Shown: positions 12,501 to 25,873, counted from the stretch's first letter. The stretch is DNA of 64,000 nucleotides from Oegoconia quadripuncta (GCA_949316235.1 OX438751.1:26565885-26629884), one strand, 5' to 3'. Notes: generated from the sequence alone by a model not told the origin. Program-made: numbers and translations.

Positions 12501-15500
12501 CTCATAATTTTGCCCCCATCACGGATTGGGTTGGTGATCGCGCGGTAGCCACCCGGACTACACGCTGTCCTGCATACTGTTAGCTTACACTGGATCCCTC
12601 AGTGACCTTTCACTCATGAGACGAGATGGGGCTGATCATTTCGTTATCCCTACTAAACATTTCATGGCATTTTAATAATTGAAGAAGCTTTTTTGAAAAC
12701 GAAGTAGCCGACTGCGTCATACAATATTCCTGCTGTGTTGGATACGAGGCCTTGTATCCACCGTGCGCCACACCACATTCCCATAACACACCGCAGCAAT
12801 TACATCACGTATCGCTCCACACGTGGCGCACACGTGTGCAGGCACTGCGCACGCGCGCCCCCCGTGGCCGGCCCACGCGGGCGCGCCGCTATCTAGATCA
12901 CATGCTACAAGTATGTTGCACGACACCAACATGTCGTGGCACACTTTGACGGATTAATGAGTACAACTTAGATAAGTTGGAATTAACACATACTGTACCA
13001 TAATTACCTATTTGGCTTTTGCAGTTGTTTATTGAATAACACATGTATATTGGAGATATTGGTCAATAACAGTCAGCACACACATTGTATACCATGTGTT
13101 TCAATGTGGATTCTTTTGTCGTGGTTTGCGGTGGGGACGAAAATTGAACATGCATGGCGATTTACGAGTGTTTATCTTATTCATATCTATTTACAGTCTA
13201 ATGAAAATGTAATCAGATGATACATCATCCGGATATCTGTAGTTCCACAGCTGTGTTTACTTTGTAAACTGTAGTCCCGGGATCATTAATACCACAGACT
13301 GGTGCGGGGTCTGATGCACACTCTCGCCCCCTCAAGAGGTGCTCATGTATCACTCTCCCTACAGCTCAACTCGTTGTATCTGGCAACGACTTCTCTGAAA
13401 AAGACAATGATTCTAAAAAGGTTGCGGATAGTTGAACTATAACCCAACAGCCATTCATTAAGCTATTGCTCTTGACAATGACCCATCCTCGCCTCACTGC
13501 CTCCCGCTCGGTGACACACTACACTAGTTCTTTATGTTTTTAAGGAATAAGTAGTGTGGTGTTAGATGGAGCAGACCTTGCCCACAGTAACTCTCACCGT
13601 GTCAGCAACAACACGCAGCTTTTATTATTAAAATTTAGTTACGCTCTAATTAATGCAGACAATGACCGCGTGACTGTCCACTTAATCCAAAATATCTAGA
13701 TATTTTAGTGTTTAATATGATTTTATACGAACCGAATAAAAAGATGGTGGTAAAGGCGGCGCGAGGGCGAGGGGGGGGAGGACACATTCGTTACTGCGCA
13801 AGTTTCCATTTCACGACTGGATGGTTCCGATGGAGAAAGCACAACGTTGCTCGGAACTGTAATTACAAAGCTGCGAAATCGACAGCGCGGGCGCCGCACT
13901 GTGTCCGTACCTAATATTCTTTTTGTCAAATTTGGCACCGCGTGTATCACTCGATGTCGTGCTTCAGCTGATTGAATTCACTATCTACGCTAAAAGTGTT
14001 CCAAGGGAGAACCACGGTACCCGCACTGCTTCACTCCGGGTGCAGTGACGTGCCCCGGCGTGTTTCCTACAACACACTTATGTACCTAAGCCACTTAATT
14101 ATACTACATCCACCATCAAAACCTATATGAAGTTCATCTCTTATCAAAAAATATCTCATTTGAAAGTTAATTTATCTACCACAGCTTTTACAAAGTTATT
14201 ATAACTGATGATAACTGTTGTGTCATATAAAAGACATCAACGTGCGAGTGTGAATGTAAAGTTACTCACATCGTATGTAGAGAGTCAGTGTAGGAACAGG
14301 TGAGTGACCTGAACTCACAGGTCATGTCACATCACCTTCATTATCACTACAGGACTCCCCCTCCCTCCTACCTGCCGCCGTATCTCCCCTCAACCCCCAC
14401 ACATACAGTAGTAGCTGAGTTACGTATACCAATGCAATGTGCAGGTTCGCTGCCCGGACCCCGGGGTGCAAACTTGAAACTTATTGCCAGAATCTTTGAC
14501 TGGCCAAGCACTATGAGTGCACACTACATACTAGCTTTCCGTCCATAGCTTTTCCCGCTTGAAATGACATCATCGCAGACTTTTTCAAAAAGATAAGTAG
14601 CCTATATCGTCCTCCATGTCTTAAGTTACCTCTCCGCCTTCAATACGATGGATTTCAGGTTTAGTCGTGTAAAGGTAACGGATAGGTTACCATCACATTT
14701 GTATATAATTAGTGTTGTTCTAACGTGGGGACTTAAAGATGTACAAGCCCAGTCAAATTACACGAGAAAACCAGTTGACTTGTCATAATTAAAAAAGTCT
14801 TAAAATATTAGACGAGTGTTGCGTCGCTCTGTTCTGGTAACACTAAGGTGCTGCAGTGTGAAGTACACACGAGTACTGTGACATCTGTATGTATCTACCA
14901 CATTTCGAGTCAAATATCACAATTTATTTGTAGTTATTTTTCGCAACTAACATTGGTTGTTTTTTTGGTTTGGTTGATTGGTCATTGGTTGATTGGTTTT
15001 TACAACATTTCACTTGCGTTCTTAAAAACTTCAGCAATTGTTACTTATTTGTTACTTAATTGGTACATACTTCTTTTACAATACTTTATGAAATGTTAAT
15101 AGATAATTCAATTTTGCGTTTCTCCCTGATTTAACGGTAATTAAACTGGGCTTGATATGCTCTTTAAATGATATTAAAGTAGTTTTAGAAGTGTGAAATT
15201 TGTTTTTTGGTGTCTGTTTGTTGTGAGGTGCGCTCTCGGCAAAATTGTAACTAGGTACTTAGTCTAATGTAGTCAAAACAAATGTGAAGCTCTCTCTCCG
15301 TATGCAGTAGTGGGCGGGGAGCAGGAGCAGGGCCGGGGAGCAAGCACGAAGGTGGATGCACTCAACACACTAGCTCCTTTACAATACTAATGACCAAACT
15401 AAATTAAAACATTTGTTTACTTATCTTAGTGATCCAGCAAAGCTACTTACTGTACCCGGTTAGTCTTTACCAAACTATTTCCCTCAGGTGAAACAGATAC

Positions 15501-18500
15501 CCATTTATTTCTACTACATTGTCAAAACATCCTACATTCGTCGACATTCAATAGCGATAGTAACATCACGTAGTTACACATGTAGTATACTACCGTAGGG
15601 CAATACCTACTTTATATGATCATATTCCATATAAAATAATTAGAATGTTGCCCGGTAACGCGAAACGCGAGCTCCAGGGTCGCCATGTACGGTTCGATGA
15701 TATGTAAATAAAAGATGAGATATCCAGTACATATTTATTGGTCGAAACCACACAATGGGACTGCCCTTAATTAATAATATGTCTAAGTTATATACTAACA
15801 CAATGATTACACTGCATGGGCTCCGTAGCCCAGAGAAAATAGGGTTTTAAAAAAAATCTAGACTGAGCGCTCGTTTCTTTTTAGGCTTAATTATTCAAAA
15901 TTACATCTCTACTATAAGATAGTAGAGAGATTATATAAGTCGGTTCTGAATTATGTCTAGGTAAAGTAATTTTTTACAGTATTTTCCCTGGGCTATCCAT
16001 ACATACATATTTCTAATATTAGAATCTATCAAGACATCCAAGATGTGTAACTTTTAACGCAGTTGGTATATTATTATTATGTTTGTTTTCTCGAGGGTTT
16101 TTTAATTGTCATGTATGTTATCAGTTATTATATTTGTAATCAAATGTAGGTATTGATTTTGAAGACATTTCTCTAAACCAAAACTAATTTTAATGGCACC
16201 AAATTAAAAATGGTTTTAGTTTAAAGCAATGTTCAGAATCGACATCAGTAAAGAATAGCTCACAAGCGATACATAATCTATCAGGCATGATGTCTAGAAT
16301 CTGGACTGAGAGTGCGCCGATGTGGTTACAGGTGGCGAATGGTGCTGGCGCTGTGTGTGGCGGCGGGGGTGGCGGGGGCGGCGGGGGCGGCGGGGGCGCG
16401 CGGGGCGGACGACGAGGACGGCGTGCCCGACGCCGCGCTCGACGACCACACCGACCACGACGAGCTCGCGCTGCACCAGGAGGTACCGACCACGACCCCG
16501 ACCCGCGAGTGGACCCCTGTTGCCCTTCGTCCACCGTGACAGGGACAGCTCCACATAACGAGCGGAGCGAGCCCTGCTTTGGGCTCTGATTTGGAAGTGC
16601 ATGGTGTCGTTAAATTCCTCTTGATTCCCGGAGTGCCACAGGATACATTTTATGCTAAAAAATCCAACATGGCGCCCGCGAAATACAAAATATGCTGTCG
16701 GGTTTTTTGGGTTTTAAACTCATTATATTAAACATTGGAGACGCATTTGACCACAACCTCTCCGGGTAGAGAGTAAGGCTATTCACCCTAGACTCGAAGA
16801 TCCTAGGATTGTATAATTCGGTAAACACCGATGCCGGCCGGGAGTTAGCAGTCAGGTTTGAGCTTCTAATGAAGAGCTTTTATTCGTAGTCCAGGTCCAT
16901 TGAGAAATTTCCTTAATAACAATACTGTGATCCAACTTTTAGAATAACGGTACTTTATACGGTGAAGGTCAGGGGAAGGATCACCGGATTTATTTCAGAA
17001 AGTATTTGACGTAAACAGTTAAAGTATTTTGTTGTAGAAAATGGTAGCACAAATATAAAGGTGTAGTTTAAAAATTAAAACTACGATTTTAGGAGTTAAT
17101 TGATATTAGGGGCTAAATAAGTGTATTAAAGTTTATTAAAGCTGAATTTCAAAAATATGTAAAGTCAAACATTGTGTAGCGCTTTTGGAGTACCGTATCA
17201 CAAACGATAAAAAGGAACCCCTTGTTATCTGTCTGTCCGTGTGTCTAATTAAAGTCGAATACTAACGTCAGCGACCTCACCGATGTAAAAAATTAAGTTT
17301 CTAGTGTAATGCAATAAAAGATACGGCCGTCTCACTCACTGCCAGATCACCAAACCCTATATACTATGAAGTATTTGCCGATGCCCAGCCATCTTGAAAT
17401 TAGCAACTTGTGGCACAACTGGAAGGAATTGAAACGAAAATTCTTAATTCCATTAATGGAATTATTACGAGACAAACATAATTTCTGGTTATTATATGAT
17501 GTAACTAACTACATACTTAAGTGTGTAACTTTGTCAATGGTGGAGATATATAAAAGCGACAAAGTCAAGAATGTAGTTAGTAAATATAAAAAATATTTAA
17601 TTTCAATCTTGCTATAAAAATGTCATAGTTAATTAAGTAGTTTGCCGTAATGTTAATTTACAATAATATTATCTAAATATGAATGTAGGCATATAATTAA
17701 TGTCAAAAAATAAAATCAAAATAGTTAGTTACATAGACAATCTATGAAATTAACAGCAAATATAAGCTTGTTGCGTATTGTTGACTCTGCTCAGATGAAT
17801 TAGTCACAGTCGGGACGTGTTCTTCTGAATTTATAGATGAACTAGCTTTCCGCCCGCGGCTTTACCTGCGTGGAAGAAGTTTATCGCGGATTTTCGCGGC
17901 GAATGACGTTAACGTTCACATTTTGAGAAATTGAAATATCGGCAAACGTAAGTTTGAGCGGCGCACGGACCGTGGCGTGTCCGGCCGGGCCGGACCGGCG
18001 CGGCGTCCGCCGTCAGTGCTATTATTTCCCGCGGAGTCAGTGGCCGCGGAGAGCAAGGCCGACCGCGACATGGTGAAAGTCGAAAGTGAAGCAACTCATT
18101 AGATTTTATTATAATCTTCCTTTTTTACATTGCGTAAAAACGACAGCCTATTTGGCAGAAAGCCGTTGATGAAATCAGACCGTAAGTTGCATAGTTACGT
18201 TGCTCTGGGCACAATGCTCGAGTCGAGACTGGGTTTGAAATATTGTTATCCCTCTTTGATAACCTCAGAACAAAACGCTTAACATTATTAAGTAAAAAAC
18301 TTTTAAAGTTATTACTTACTAGCTTTCCGCCCGCGGCTTCGCCTGCGTGGAATAAGTTTATCGCGGAAATTTCTTTGTCCAGTGACTCACTTTATCGGAA
18401 TAAAAAAATCCTATGTATTAATCCAGGGTATGTTCTACCTATGTGTTAAATTTCATCCAAATCTGTTCATCCGTTTCGCCGTGCTTGAGCAACAAACAAA

Positions 18501-21500
18501 CATCCAAACTTTCGATTTTTTGGTATTTGTTATGCACAACGGGCTAGTACTTGACCTCAATCACACACACCTGATGTTAAGTGAAGATGAGGTCGCATTT
18601 ATAATATTAGTTAGATGTTAGGAAGTCTTACCATTTGTTGAGGTTAATCGATTTTTTCTTGACAGTCATACGGACAGACAAAAAAGCATTATACTTACGA
18701 GAATTTACTGGTTTGCGTTTTGACCCTATTATATTATTTATATTTATCGCAAAAAAATGTGGAAGGGAAAGGCGACATGTCGCTTAGTACTATATTAATT
18801 CTGAGACAGTGGAATAAATAACTTTGAAGCATACAACATTGGGAGGTCCGGGTTCGATTCCCAGGCAGGCCATGTATACCAATGAGTTTTTAAATTAAAT
18901 TTAATTACTTTGTGCATTTATCCGACTGCTCTTAAACGGTGAAGGAATACATCGTGATGAAACTTTCATGCCAGAGAAATAAAATTCTAACCCAACCTCC
19001 CTCATATACAAGGGAAGGCTGCAGTGGGATGTTTACGGGCTGATAATGATGATGATGCAACATTTCGAACAAGTCTTAGCAAGTCTCCAATCATTGGACA
19101 AAGCATACGCTTTCAATTACTTGCGGCGATACTTCTCTGGACACTCAATGCAGCATTAGATACTTGCAAGAAAATTGTTTTAATAATATGTATGTCCAAA
19201 ATGTTCTCCATCGATTTTTTTTATTTATCTAATTTAACGATATTTTTTGCAGAATGTTTTCAATAGGGTTAAATAATATACTTAGCAAATAAAAATATAG
19301 AAAAATGAATAAGACTGAGTTTCTGAAAGTCCTCTTGACTAGTAAATTTTTTTGCATCGGGTAACACCAATTGGCCAAGTACGAAATGCAAATCACGTAA
19401 CAACCGAAATAAAATAGTGATTAATTTAGAATCTCTCTACACGTCTGCTATAGTACATCCCACTTGTAATATACATTTTAAGAATCCTCATGATGAGCCC
19501 TTTCCTCATTATTGTCTTAGATTTTTTTTTCATTTTCCCAACCGATCCGTAGTCACATCAATTTGCCACATTGGTGTGACTATTCACCACCTTCAACTCT
19601 TACGACCGCTGTGGTTTACTTTTTGTGATGCACTTGGACTGTCACAACGAATCTAACGTTACCTCACTTCCAACCAAGCGACGACGGTATAAAGAATCCG
19701 ACACAAACACAGATACGCGCGAAAAACATGACTGTCTCCAATCGGGTAAAAAGTGTGAGCAAAAGTGGATTTTGCACATCCTTTTCAAGCAAGGAAAGCT
19801 TTAGATTGGTGAAGTTAAGCAATGTCTGGCGCGCTGAGTCCTTGGATAGATACCCTTGGATAGTGGCATTTTAATACAAGTGTGTCCGTGTTTCGGAGAG
19901 CACGTAATAGCCGGTTCCGATTCTTTTCAATTGAAGACAATCGTAAGCCAATTCGGTGGCCTATAAGGTCCTATAAAAACACCGACTGTCAGGTGGCCTC
20001 TCGTCTGACATAAATTTTACCTTTATATGGACTACTGGGAATAAAGACTAAAGAGTTTGTAATACTTCCACTAGTTCCATACACGGAACTAGTGAGTTGC
20101 AGTACTTCTATGAGTAACTAGCTACATGGAACTACTGGGATTGAACTCCCCGCACTGAGCCCGCGTGCTGGAATGTAACCCATACCCTCTCCCAGCGAGA
20201 GGAGGCTGTGCCCCAACAACAGTGGGGGCGTGTAAAGCTAATGATGTGAAACTTATTATGTAGATCTGGTACCATTTTTAGGCTCTGCAGGTAAAATTTT
20301 CAGCTTGGTCCATCTTGAATAAGAGGTCCTTTGTGCCGAACTGACCAGTAAGTGTACCCATTACGAACCGGGATTGTTCTCTGTTCAATCTATAAGTCTT
20401 CAGAGTCTGTAGCAAGTATTATTGCCAATAAACTTTTAATGTGTAAGGCAGACCAGGTTGCTCCGCTCTTGAGTATTGCTCTCTAACATGCGATTATACT
20501 TTTAGAGAGTCCCACCGGTCGCTCTGGAAATGAATGGGGGAGGTCTATGTTCAGCAGTGGACGATGATGATGAGTTCCACAATGGTTCCGGTTTAACAAA
20601 ACTTTTGTTTCGTGCTCTTTCGAGCCACTCTGACCGCGTCATGCGCTCACGATTGAGAACGAAATATCACTCGCCAGGAGTCACGGAACGTACGACCGCG
20701 CGCATACACGGCTGCGGCAGCGGCGGCCTACAACGCGCTACCAACCGGCTTCCGGCCGACGCCCTCGTTGGCCGAGCTCGCGGGCTACCAGTTCGCGCCC
20801 TCCCCCGGAGCGGGCCCCGCCGCGCCCCCCGCTGCCCTCTACTCCGCCCCCGACCAGCCGCCGCGACAGCATCAGCGCAAGGTAATTGCTTGCTATTTTA
20901 CCTATACAGCCATATTGAAAATCTCTAAATAATTCGGGTATAATAATATTGTCCACCAGCAACAGCACCAGGAGCAGCGGCCGGCGAAGCTTCAGAGGCT
21001 GCAGGTGGAGCCGGAGGCCGAGGAGGAGGAGGAGCGTGAGGAACCAGACCGCCTCTCGCAGCTGCTGCAGCAGTCCAAATTCGACTGCGTCGGCAAGCAG
21101 ACCGGTTACTACGCCGACCAGGAACTTAGTTGCGAGGTCTTCCATTACTGCCAGGAAAGCGTTAAGCACTCCTGGATTTGCCCAGACGGCTTCACGTTCC
21201 ATCAGGTATAGTGAACGCTTCAGCCACCCATATGCGACGGTATGTATCGGCAGCGGTATACAGCCGCCCTCCAACATAACTGACATATAACTCCGACAGG
21301 TGCATCTGATCTGCATGCCGCCAACGCACGACAACATCTGCCAGAAATCGGCCAAGTACCACTTCGTCAACGAGTATCTGTACCGGCCTATCAACGAGGA
21401 GGAGGTGCAGCGCAAACCCAACGTGTCACTCAAGTACTCCGACCGCTACTACCCCGCCGAGGTATACCACGACGATCGCTACGACCAGGAGGACGAGGAA

Positions 21501-22598
21501 GAGGTCACAACAACCGCTTATTATTAACACATTTGAAATTCTCTATTAGTTCAGTGTTGCATGCAACTCACTTCACCGACGCCATAAGCTTTATTGTCTC
21601 TAGCAATGATACTCGTCCATATGCACTGTACCTACTGCCTGCGCCCAAATGAACAATTATTGTACAGTTTCACGCTGAAGCTTGATTAGTTGGAGATTAG
21701 TTACTTCAAAGGATGATGGAGGATATAACTGCAAGATTTGGATCGGATTGACGACCTGATATGAATATGTATTTAGTTTATTTGTATTTAGTTCATTTAC
21801 ATGATGTTACATTTTTTTAATTATACAGATAATCTTAGCAATATTTTCCAAAGGTAGACAGGAAGGAAGCAAGAAGTAATCTCAGGAACGTAACAACTTA
21901 ATAGTTAATTTCGTAATGACTCCTCCCCACATTCAGATCCAAAAGAGTCCAGACAGTTGACCAGTCCTCGTAGCATGACATCGTTTGTCGCTCGCGATGT
22001 ATGAGAGTGGGATAGTTGTATATTCCGTACAAGCGAATGAGCAGGACAAATATTATCTCGCGCGACATAAATGTTTATCGCGTCTGTCATGCTACCAGTG
22101 CAGGAAGGTATCAGGTATCAGGTAGGAGGAGATATCACTTATCGGGTATGGCTACAAGTAGGATATGTAGATTACGATTTTTATATCAACTATTTGTAAT
22201 TGTACAAATTGTTATTTTATGAAATATTTAATTATACCATAAGTGTGCATTTCATTTTCTATTTCTAGACACTGTTCTGGCTGATGGCTAACATAAAGCC
22301 TATCCTCAGACGAAGTGCCTTTCGAGGCCCTACATCTTATGCCACAATAACTAAAGACACCACCTCGACCAACATAAATGACTATTTTTCAGGCTCAGAG
22401 TAATGATTAAACCATGCCCTGTGTAACGTGTGTCTGCAGGAGGAGGAGGCACCGCGCCGTGCGCCGGCGCAGCTGCAGGTGCGGCCCTCCCCGCGGCCGC
22501 ACCCCGCGCCCGCGCCGCAGGTGTTCCGCGCGCCCGAGGAGGTCAACATCCCCCTCGGGCAGCGGCGCCCGCAGCGCCCCTACGAGTTCGACTTCTAG
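6532..22598 (+). CDS. Cuticular protein analogous to peritrophins, single chitin-binding domain (CPAP1 type)
   Basis: Coding exons are 6532-6542, 16332-16482, 20678-20881, 20960-21205, 21300-21503 and 22440-22598. They join without breaking frame (first junction phase 2, the rest phase 0) to give 324 aa. Residues 1 to ~26 form an Ala/Gly-rich signal peptide. An acidic stretch and a Pro/Ala linker follow. One chitin-binding type 2 (CBM14) domain with six cysteines spans exons 4-5 (FDC, SC, YC, ICP, ICM, NIC). The tail is acidic, then rich in Pro/Arg, ending in PYEFDF. In insects such secreted proteins bind chitin in cuticle or tracheal lining. The GTCACA donor at 21504 is weak; without splicing, exon 5 reads on to a stop at 21525-21527. 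The exact CPAP1 subgroup is not assigned. Confidence 0.85.
6543..16331 (+). other. First intron of the CPAP1-type gene
   Basis: This 9.8-kb intron begins GTAAAT and ends TTACAG. It has CpG-rich islands at about 9600-9770, 10040-10190, 10560-10630, 10820-11200, 11640-11900, 12080-12230 and 12820-12890. They carry open frames on both strands but no recognisable protein. They could be regulatory, which is a guess. A repeat head with 'gggtatcgaacccgg' lies near 9365, and a decayed 'ctagctttccg' repeat at 14533. Confidence 0.5.
16332..16482 (+). CDS. CPAP1-type gene, exon 2 (signal peptide)
   Basis: The acceptor is TTACAG|G and the donor GAG|GTACCG. The single G completes an Arg codon begun by AG in exon 1. 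The exon encodes a hydrophobic Ala/Gly/Val core typical of a signal peptide, then an Asp-rich mature N terminus. The GGC/GGG run at 16359-16403 is a GC-rich codon repeat. Confidence 0.75.
18319..18620 (+). repeat. Lepidopteran 'ctagctttccgcccgcggc' repeat with SINE fragment inside
   Basis: Starts at ACTAGCTTTCCGCCCGCGG and ends in ATTTATAATATTAGTTAGAT, the same two ends as the copy at 61890-62110. Between them, about 18527-18592 matches the 'gacctcaatcacacctgatgtt' part of the SINE found at 1166 and 5143. This marks a nested insertion or template switch. Confidence 0.65.
18806..19060 (+). repeat. tRNA-derived SINE, plus orientation
   Basis: The B-box-like GGTTCGATTCCCAGGCAGGC at 18852 is followed by a body shared with 31483-31780 and 59088-59333 (there inverted). 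The tail has 'ctgataatgatgatgatg'. Confidence 0.6.
20960..21503 (+). CDS. CPAP1-type gene, exons encoding the chitin-binding type 2 domain
   Basis: Two exons (20960-21205 and 21300-21503) are separated by a 94-bp intron. The first opens with Gln-rich and Glu-rich stretches and carries the first four cysteines. The second begins VHLICMPPTHDNIC with the last two, followed by a Tyr/Asp-rich tail. Aromatic residues between the cysteines (YY, FHY, SW) fit the chitin-binding surface of CBM14. Confidence 0.85.
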
Positions 22599-22896
22599 CC
22601 GCCTCCTTCAGTGATACAATTAGTTAACGCTCGTCTCCCGTGTGCGCCGCCGTGAGAGCGGCGACGGCCGCGGCGGTCCGACCCCGTACCGGTGGACTTT
22701 ACAGATTTGTGAGGGAGGGGGGGGAGGACCGCCCTGCCCCGCGACGCGTCAGTATCCGGTGCGGGGCGAGTCGCGGTCGAGATAAACTTTAAACTTATTT
22801 ATATTTTTGTATTGTAAAGTATTTTGCTGAGCTACAAATTAGTTTTAAGCTAGTCTTTGCTGTAAGATAGTATATTAAATATATTTGTGTAAGGAA

Positions 22897-22902
22897 AATA
22901 AA
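22897..22902 (+). terminator. Polyadenylation signal of the CPAP1-type gene
   Basis: AATAAA lies about 300 bases after the stop codon, following a GC-rich then AT-rich 3' UTR. Confidence 0.6.
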
Positions 22903-23508
22903 ATGTCTAAAAACGTTAACATTCGTATTTACTGATCTGTTAAAATCTACACGTTCGAATGGATAGTCGCACGTCGGAATCGGAGAGCTGCACTTCGTCT
23001 TGTTAACTCAGAGAAGGGTAGATATGTCCGCACTGCACACAGTATGTTCACAGAATTCTCGAGCATACACAGGTGACACGTGTATCCTAAAAGATACCAA
23101 AAGTTAAGGTACACCAACAAGAAACTAATGAAAATGAATTTCAATATGTGTTTATTTTATGAACTACTGGAGACGCGTTTAACGACAGCCTCTCCTGAAA
23201 GTGAGGATATAGCCGAGGACGAGGCACGCGATCGCAGTAAATGCCTATTCAATATAGGATGAAATTTAATTCGTGTAATTCCTGTTTACTGGTGAATCCA
23301 CTCCTGATTACGAACAACTTTCCTCTAGGAACCATGGTCGAATTTCATTAAAAAAATCGATTACCCACACAATGGAGGTGCTTATGCGTTCCCAGGTCCT
23401 CCCTACTGCCGTCAGGAAGGGGAGTCCCATATAACCGTCTCGCCGTCCCCCAGGCGAGCGGTACGACTTAACTCACCTCATTAGAATGCTTGTCTCGGCG
23501 TTAGGGGC
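22903..23508. other. Intergenic between convergent genes
   Basis: About 0.6 kb separates the plus-strand CPAP1-type gene from the minus-strand gene A. I see no coding sequence here, and no clear AATAAA for gene A close to its stop. Confidence 0.4.
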
Positions 23509-25873
23509 CTAGGATCTGTGCGTGTGGAAAGTGTGCCGGCCAGCTCTTTGGCAGATACGGACCCCAATGTTCACCAAACTAAGTTTGCTCTTATCTGTGC
23601 TTCGTTTTGATTGCGCTTTCGACGTAGATTTTTTCTTATATGCACTATTGTCACCAGATAGTGTGTTTACTTCTTTCTTTGTTCTTTCCTTGGATATTTT
23701 CGTGATTTCGACTCTATGGGACCTATCTCTTGAAACGGTGTTTTCAATATCATATTTCAATGGTTTGCCTGCCATAATCGCTTTACAAGGTTCGTTATAT
23801 GCCACATCTTCTTTTGATTTTTTAGAAAGTTTCGACTTAATAAATGTTATAACATTTAATTTTTTGCATGATTGATTATGATGGCCGATGTTATTTATCA
23901 GATTCGTTTGGAAATTTTCTTCTAATGGCAATTCTTTTGGTAGAGCTTGTCTGTGATAGTCCACGATGACTTTACCTTCCTTATTGTTACCCTTCGAATT
24001 CTCCCAAAGAGATGTTTTCGGTTCATAAACTGCACTATGTAACTTTGATCCCTCTATATCCTTAATGGATTCCAGGCTAGTTTCCATTCCGTATATCTGA
24101 TTCCGTATAAACTTCTTTAAATTGGATGACTCCTCTCGAACATATTGATTTTTCATCTCGTGTGGAGCTTGTTTTGTTTGCCGAGCACAAGGTTTAAACA
24201 CTTTGATGTCTTCTTTATTCTGGGAATTGTCTTGAGAATCTGATAAAGTTTCCATACCACTTGATGAAGATCTATTAGTCAAGGGGAGTTCAATGCTAGA
24301 CGTATTAGACAACGTTCGTGAGATGAATTTATTTAGAATGATTTGTAATCTGTTTAGTGTGAACTGTTTAGTTTTTTGATTCAGATCTTTTTTGTGAGGT
24401 TTATTTTTATGATGTTTGTCCATTGTTATCTGAAGGAAATTAGTCACCTTCTCGTCAGTTGAAGCCTTAGGCATAGCATTGTCGGGTTCTGGTTTTAAGT
24501 TTGGTGTTGCTTGATCATGTTCCGGATTCGAATCGGACGAGGTTTTCTCAACCTGCGCTAATTCATTACCCTCCAAGTCCGCTTGTCCCTCTGCCTGTGG
24601 TGCATCAGTGGGATTTGGATTTGTTCCAGCTGCGACGTCGTTAGCAGGTGGTGATTCCTTGTTGACTGGAATCATTTCTGCTTGTCCCTCTGCCTGTATG
24701 TCATCAGTTGGATATTGTTTTTCTTCAGGGGTGATATTGTCAGCGGGTGGTGATTTCTGATTACTTGCAGCCATGTCTGCTTCTTGTCCGACCTGTGTTC
24801 CATCAGGTTTCGCCTCATGCGCTATATCAGCAGGTGGTGATTCCTCGATAGTAGGGATAGTATCAACATGCCCCTCCATCCCGTGCACATTTGCTTCATC
24901 AGTAGGATTCGGTTTTGAGTCGGTTACAGCGTTATCAGCGGGTGGCAATTTTTTAGCTTCCGATAGGTCAGGTGAGTCCATATGTACCTGTCCCTCAATA
25001 TGTTGTTCATCAGTAGGCTTTGGTTTCTCCTCAGATGTCAGTTTGTCAGCGTGTGCAGATTCTGGGTTAGGTGGAATCATTTCTGCTTCCCCCTCTGCAT
25101 GTGTTCCATCAGTGGAATGTGGTTTTAATTCAGATGTGACGTTATCAGCGGGTAGTGATTCCTGATTAAGTGGGACGATTTCCACTTTCCCTTCTGCTTT
25201 TGTATCATCAAGTTTCTCTTGCCCTTCCGCGTGTGTTCCATTAGGTTTTGCCTCAGGTGTGATTGTATGAGCAGATACTTTCCCTTCTGCCTGGTTTTCA
25301 TCAGGTATTGCTTCAGGTGTGATTGTATTAGCAGTTACTTTCCCTTCTGCCTGTTTTTCATCAGGTATTGCTTCAGGTGTGATTTTATTAGTAGGTGGTG
25401 ATTCCTGGACAGGTAGGACCGCTTCTACTTTGTTTCCTGCCTGTGTTCCATTAGGTTTTGACTCAGGTATAATTTTATCAGCCGGTGATGATTCCTGAAC
25501 AGGTGGAACCTTATCAACTTGTCCCTCAGCTTTTGCTCCATTAGTAGGATTTGGTTTTGACTCAGTTGGAGTTTTATTAGCGTGTGGTACGTCCTGATTT
25601 GGTGGAACTGTTTCAGTTTGCGCCTTTATCTGATCGACGAGCGTTGATTTTAATTCACTAGTTATGTCAACTTGTGATATTTTTTTAGATTTATCAGGTA
25701 GTTTGCAGTGACAACAGGGACATTTTTTCATATCAATATTATTGCAGTCTTTAGGACAATCTGTTATGGTTAATGTAGGTCTTTTTTCCGTTGATTCTTC
25801 AGGTTCATTTAATTTTTCTAGCGATTCTTCTTGCAAATCCAAGTCAATTTCTTTGCTTTTGCATTGTATACAT
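23509..25873 (-). CDS. Gene A terminal exon: ~33-residue acidic/Pro-rich repeat domain
   Basis: After the acceptor TATTCAG|A the exon reads CIQCKSKEID and a Cys/His cluster (CPKDC..CPCCHC). Next come about ten degenerate units built on AEGQ..(V/M)(I/D)P..ESPPADN(I/V)T.E.KP.PTD, roughly 33 residues each. A Lys/Ser/Asn-rich C-terminal region of about 300 residues follows, with blocks such as SKLSKKSKEDVAYNEP and STSKAQSKRSTDKSK. The composition suggests an extended, disordered protein. The KEID motif after the acceptor matches REID at the same place in gene B, which ties this exon to gene A. No known domain is seen. Confidence 0.75.

Larger units (their letters stand above)
16483..20677 (+). 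other. Second intron of the CPAP1-type gene
   Basis: This 4.2-kb intron is mostly AT-rich. It carries the ctagctttccgcccgcggc repeat at 17844 and 18319-18620, a SINE at 18806-19060, and a LINE tail (gggggaggtctatgttcagc then GATGATGATG) at 20505-20572. The frame at 17366-17617 (83 aa) has a SNLWHNWKELKRKF pattern, loosely like the N-terminal region of retrotransposon Gag proteins; I treat it as a possible remnant only. Confidence 0.5.

Noticed and set aside
16287..16602. Several overlapping frames with poly-Gly or poly-Pro
   Set aside because: Out-of-frame readings of the GC-rich signal-peptide exon.
20738..21433. 231-codon minus-strand frame across the CPAP1 exons
   Set aside because: Antisense shadow of the chitin-binding exons; it crosses introns of the real gene.
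23522..25401. Plus-strand frames opposite the gene A repeat exon
   Set aside because: Antisense shadows of a repetitive coding sequence.
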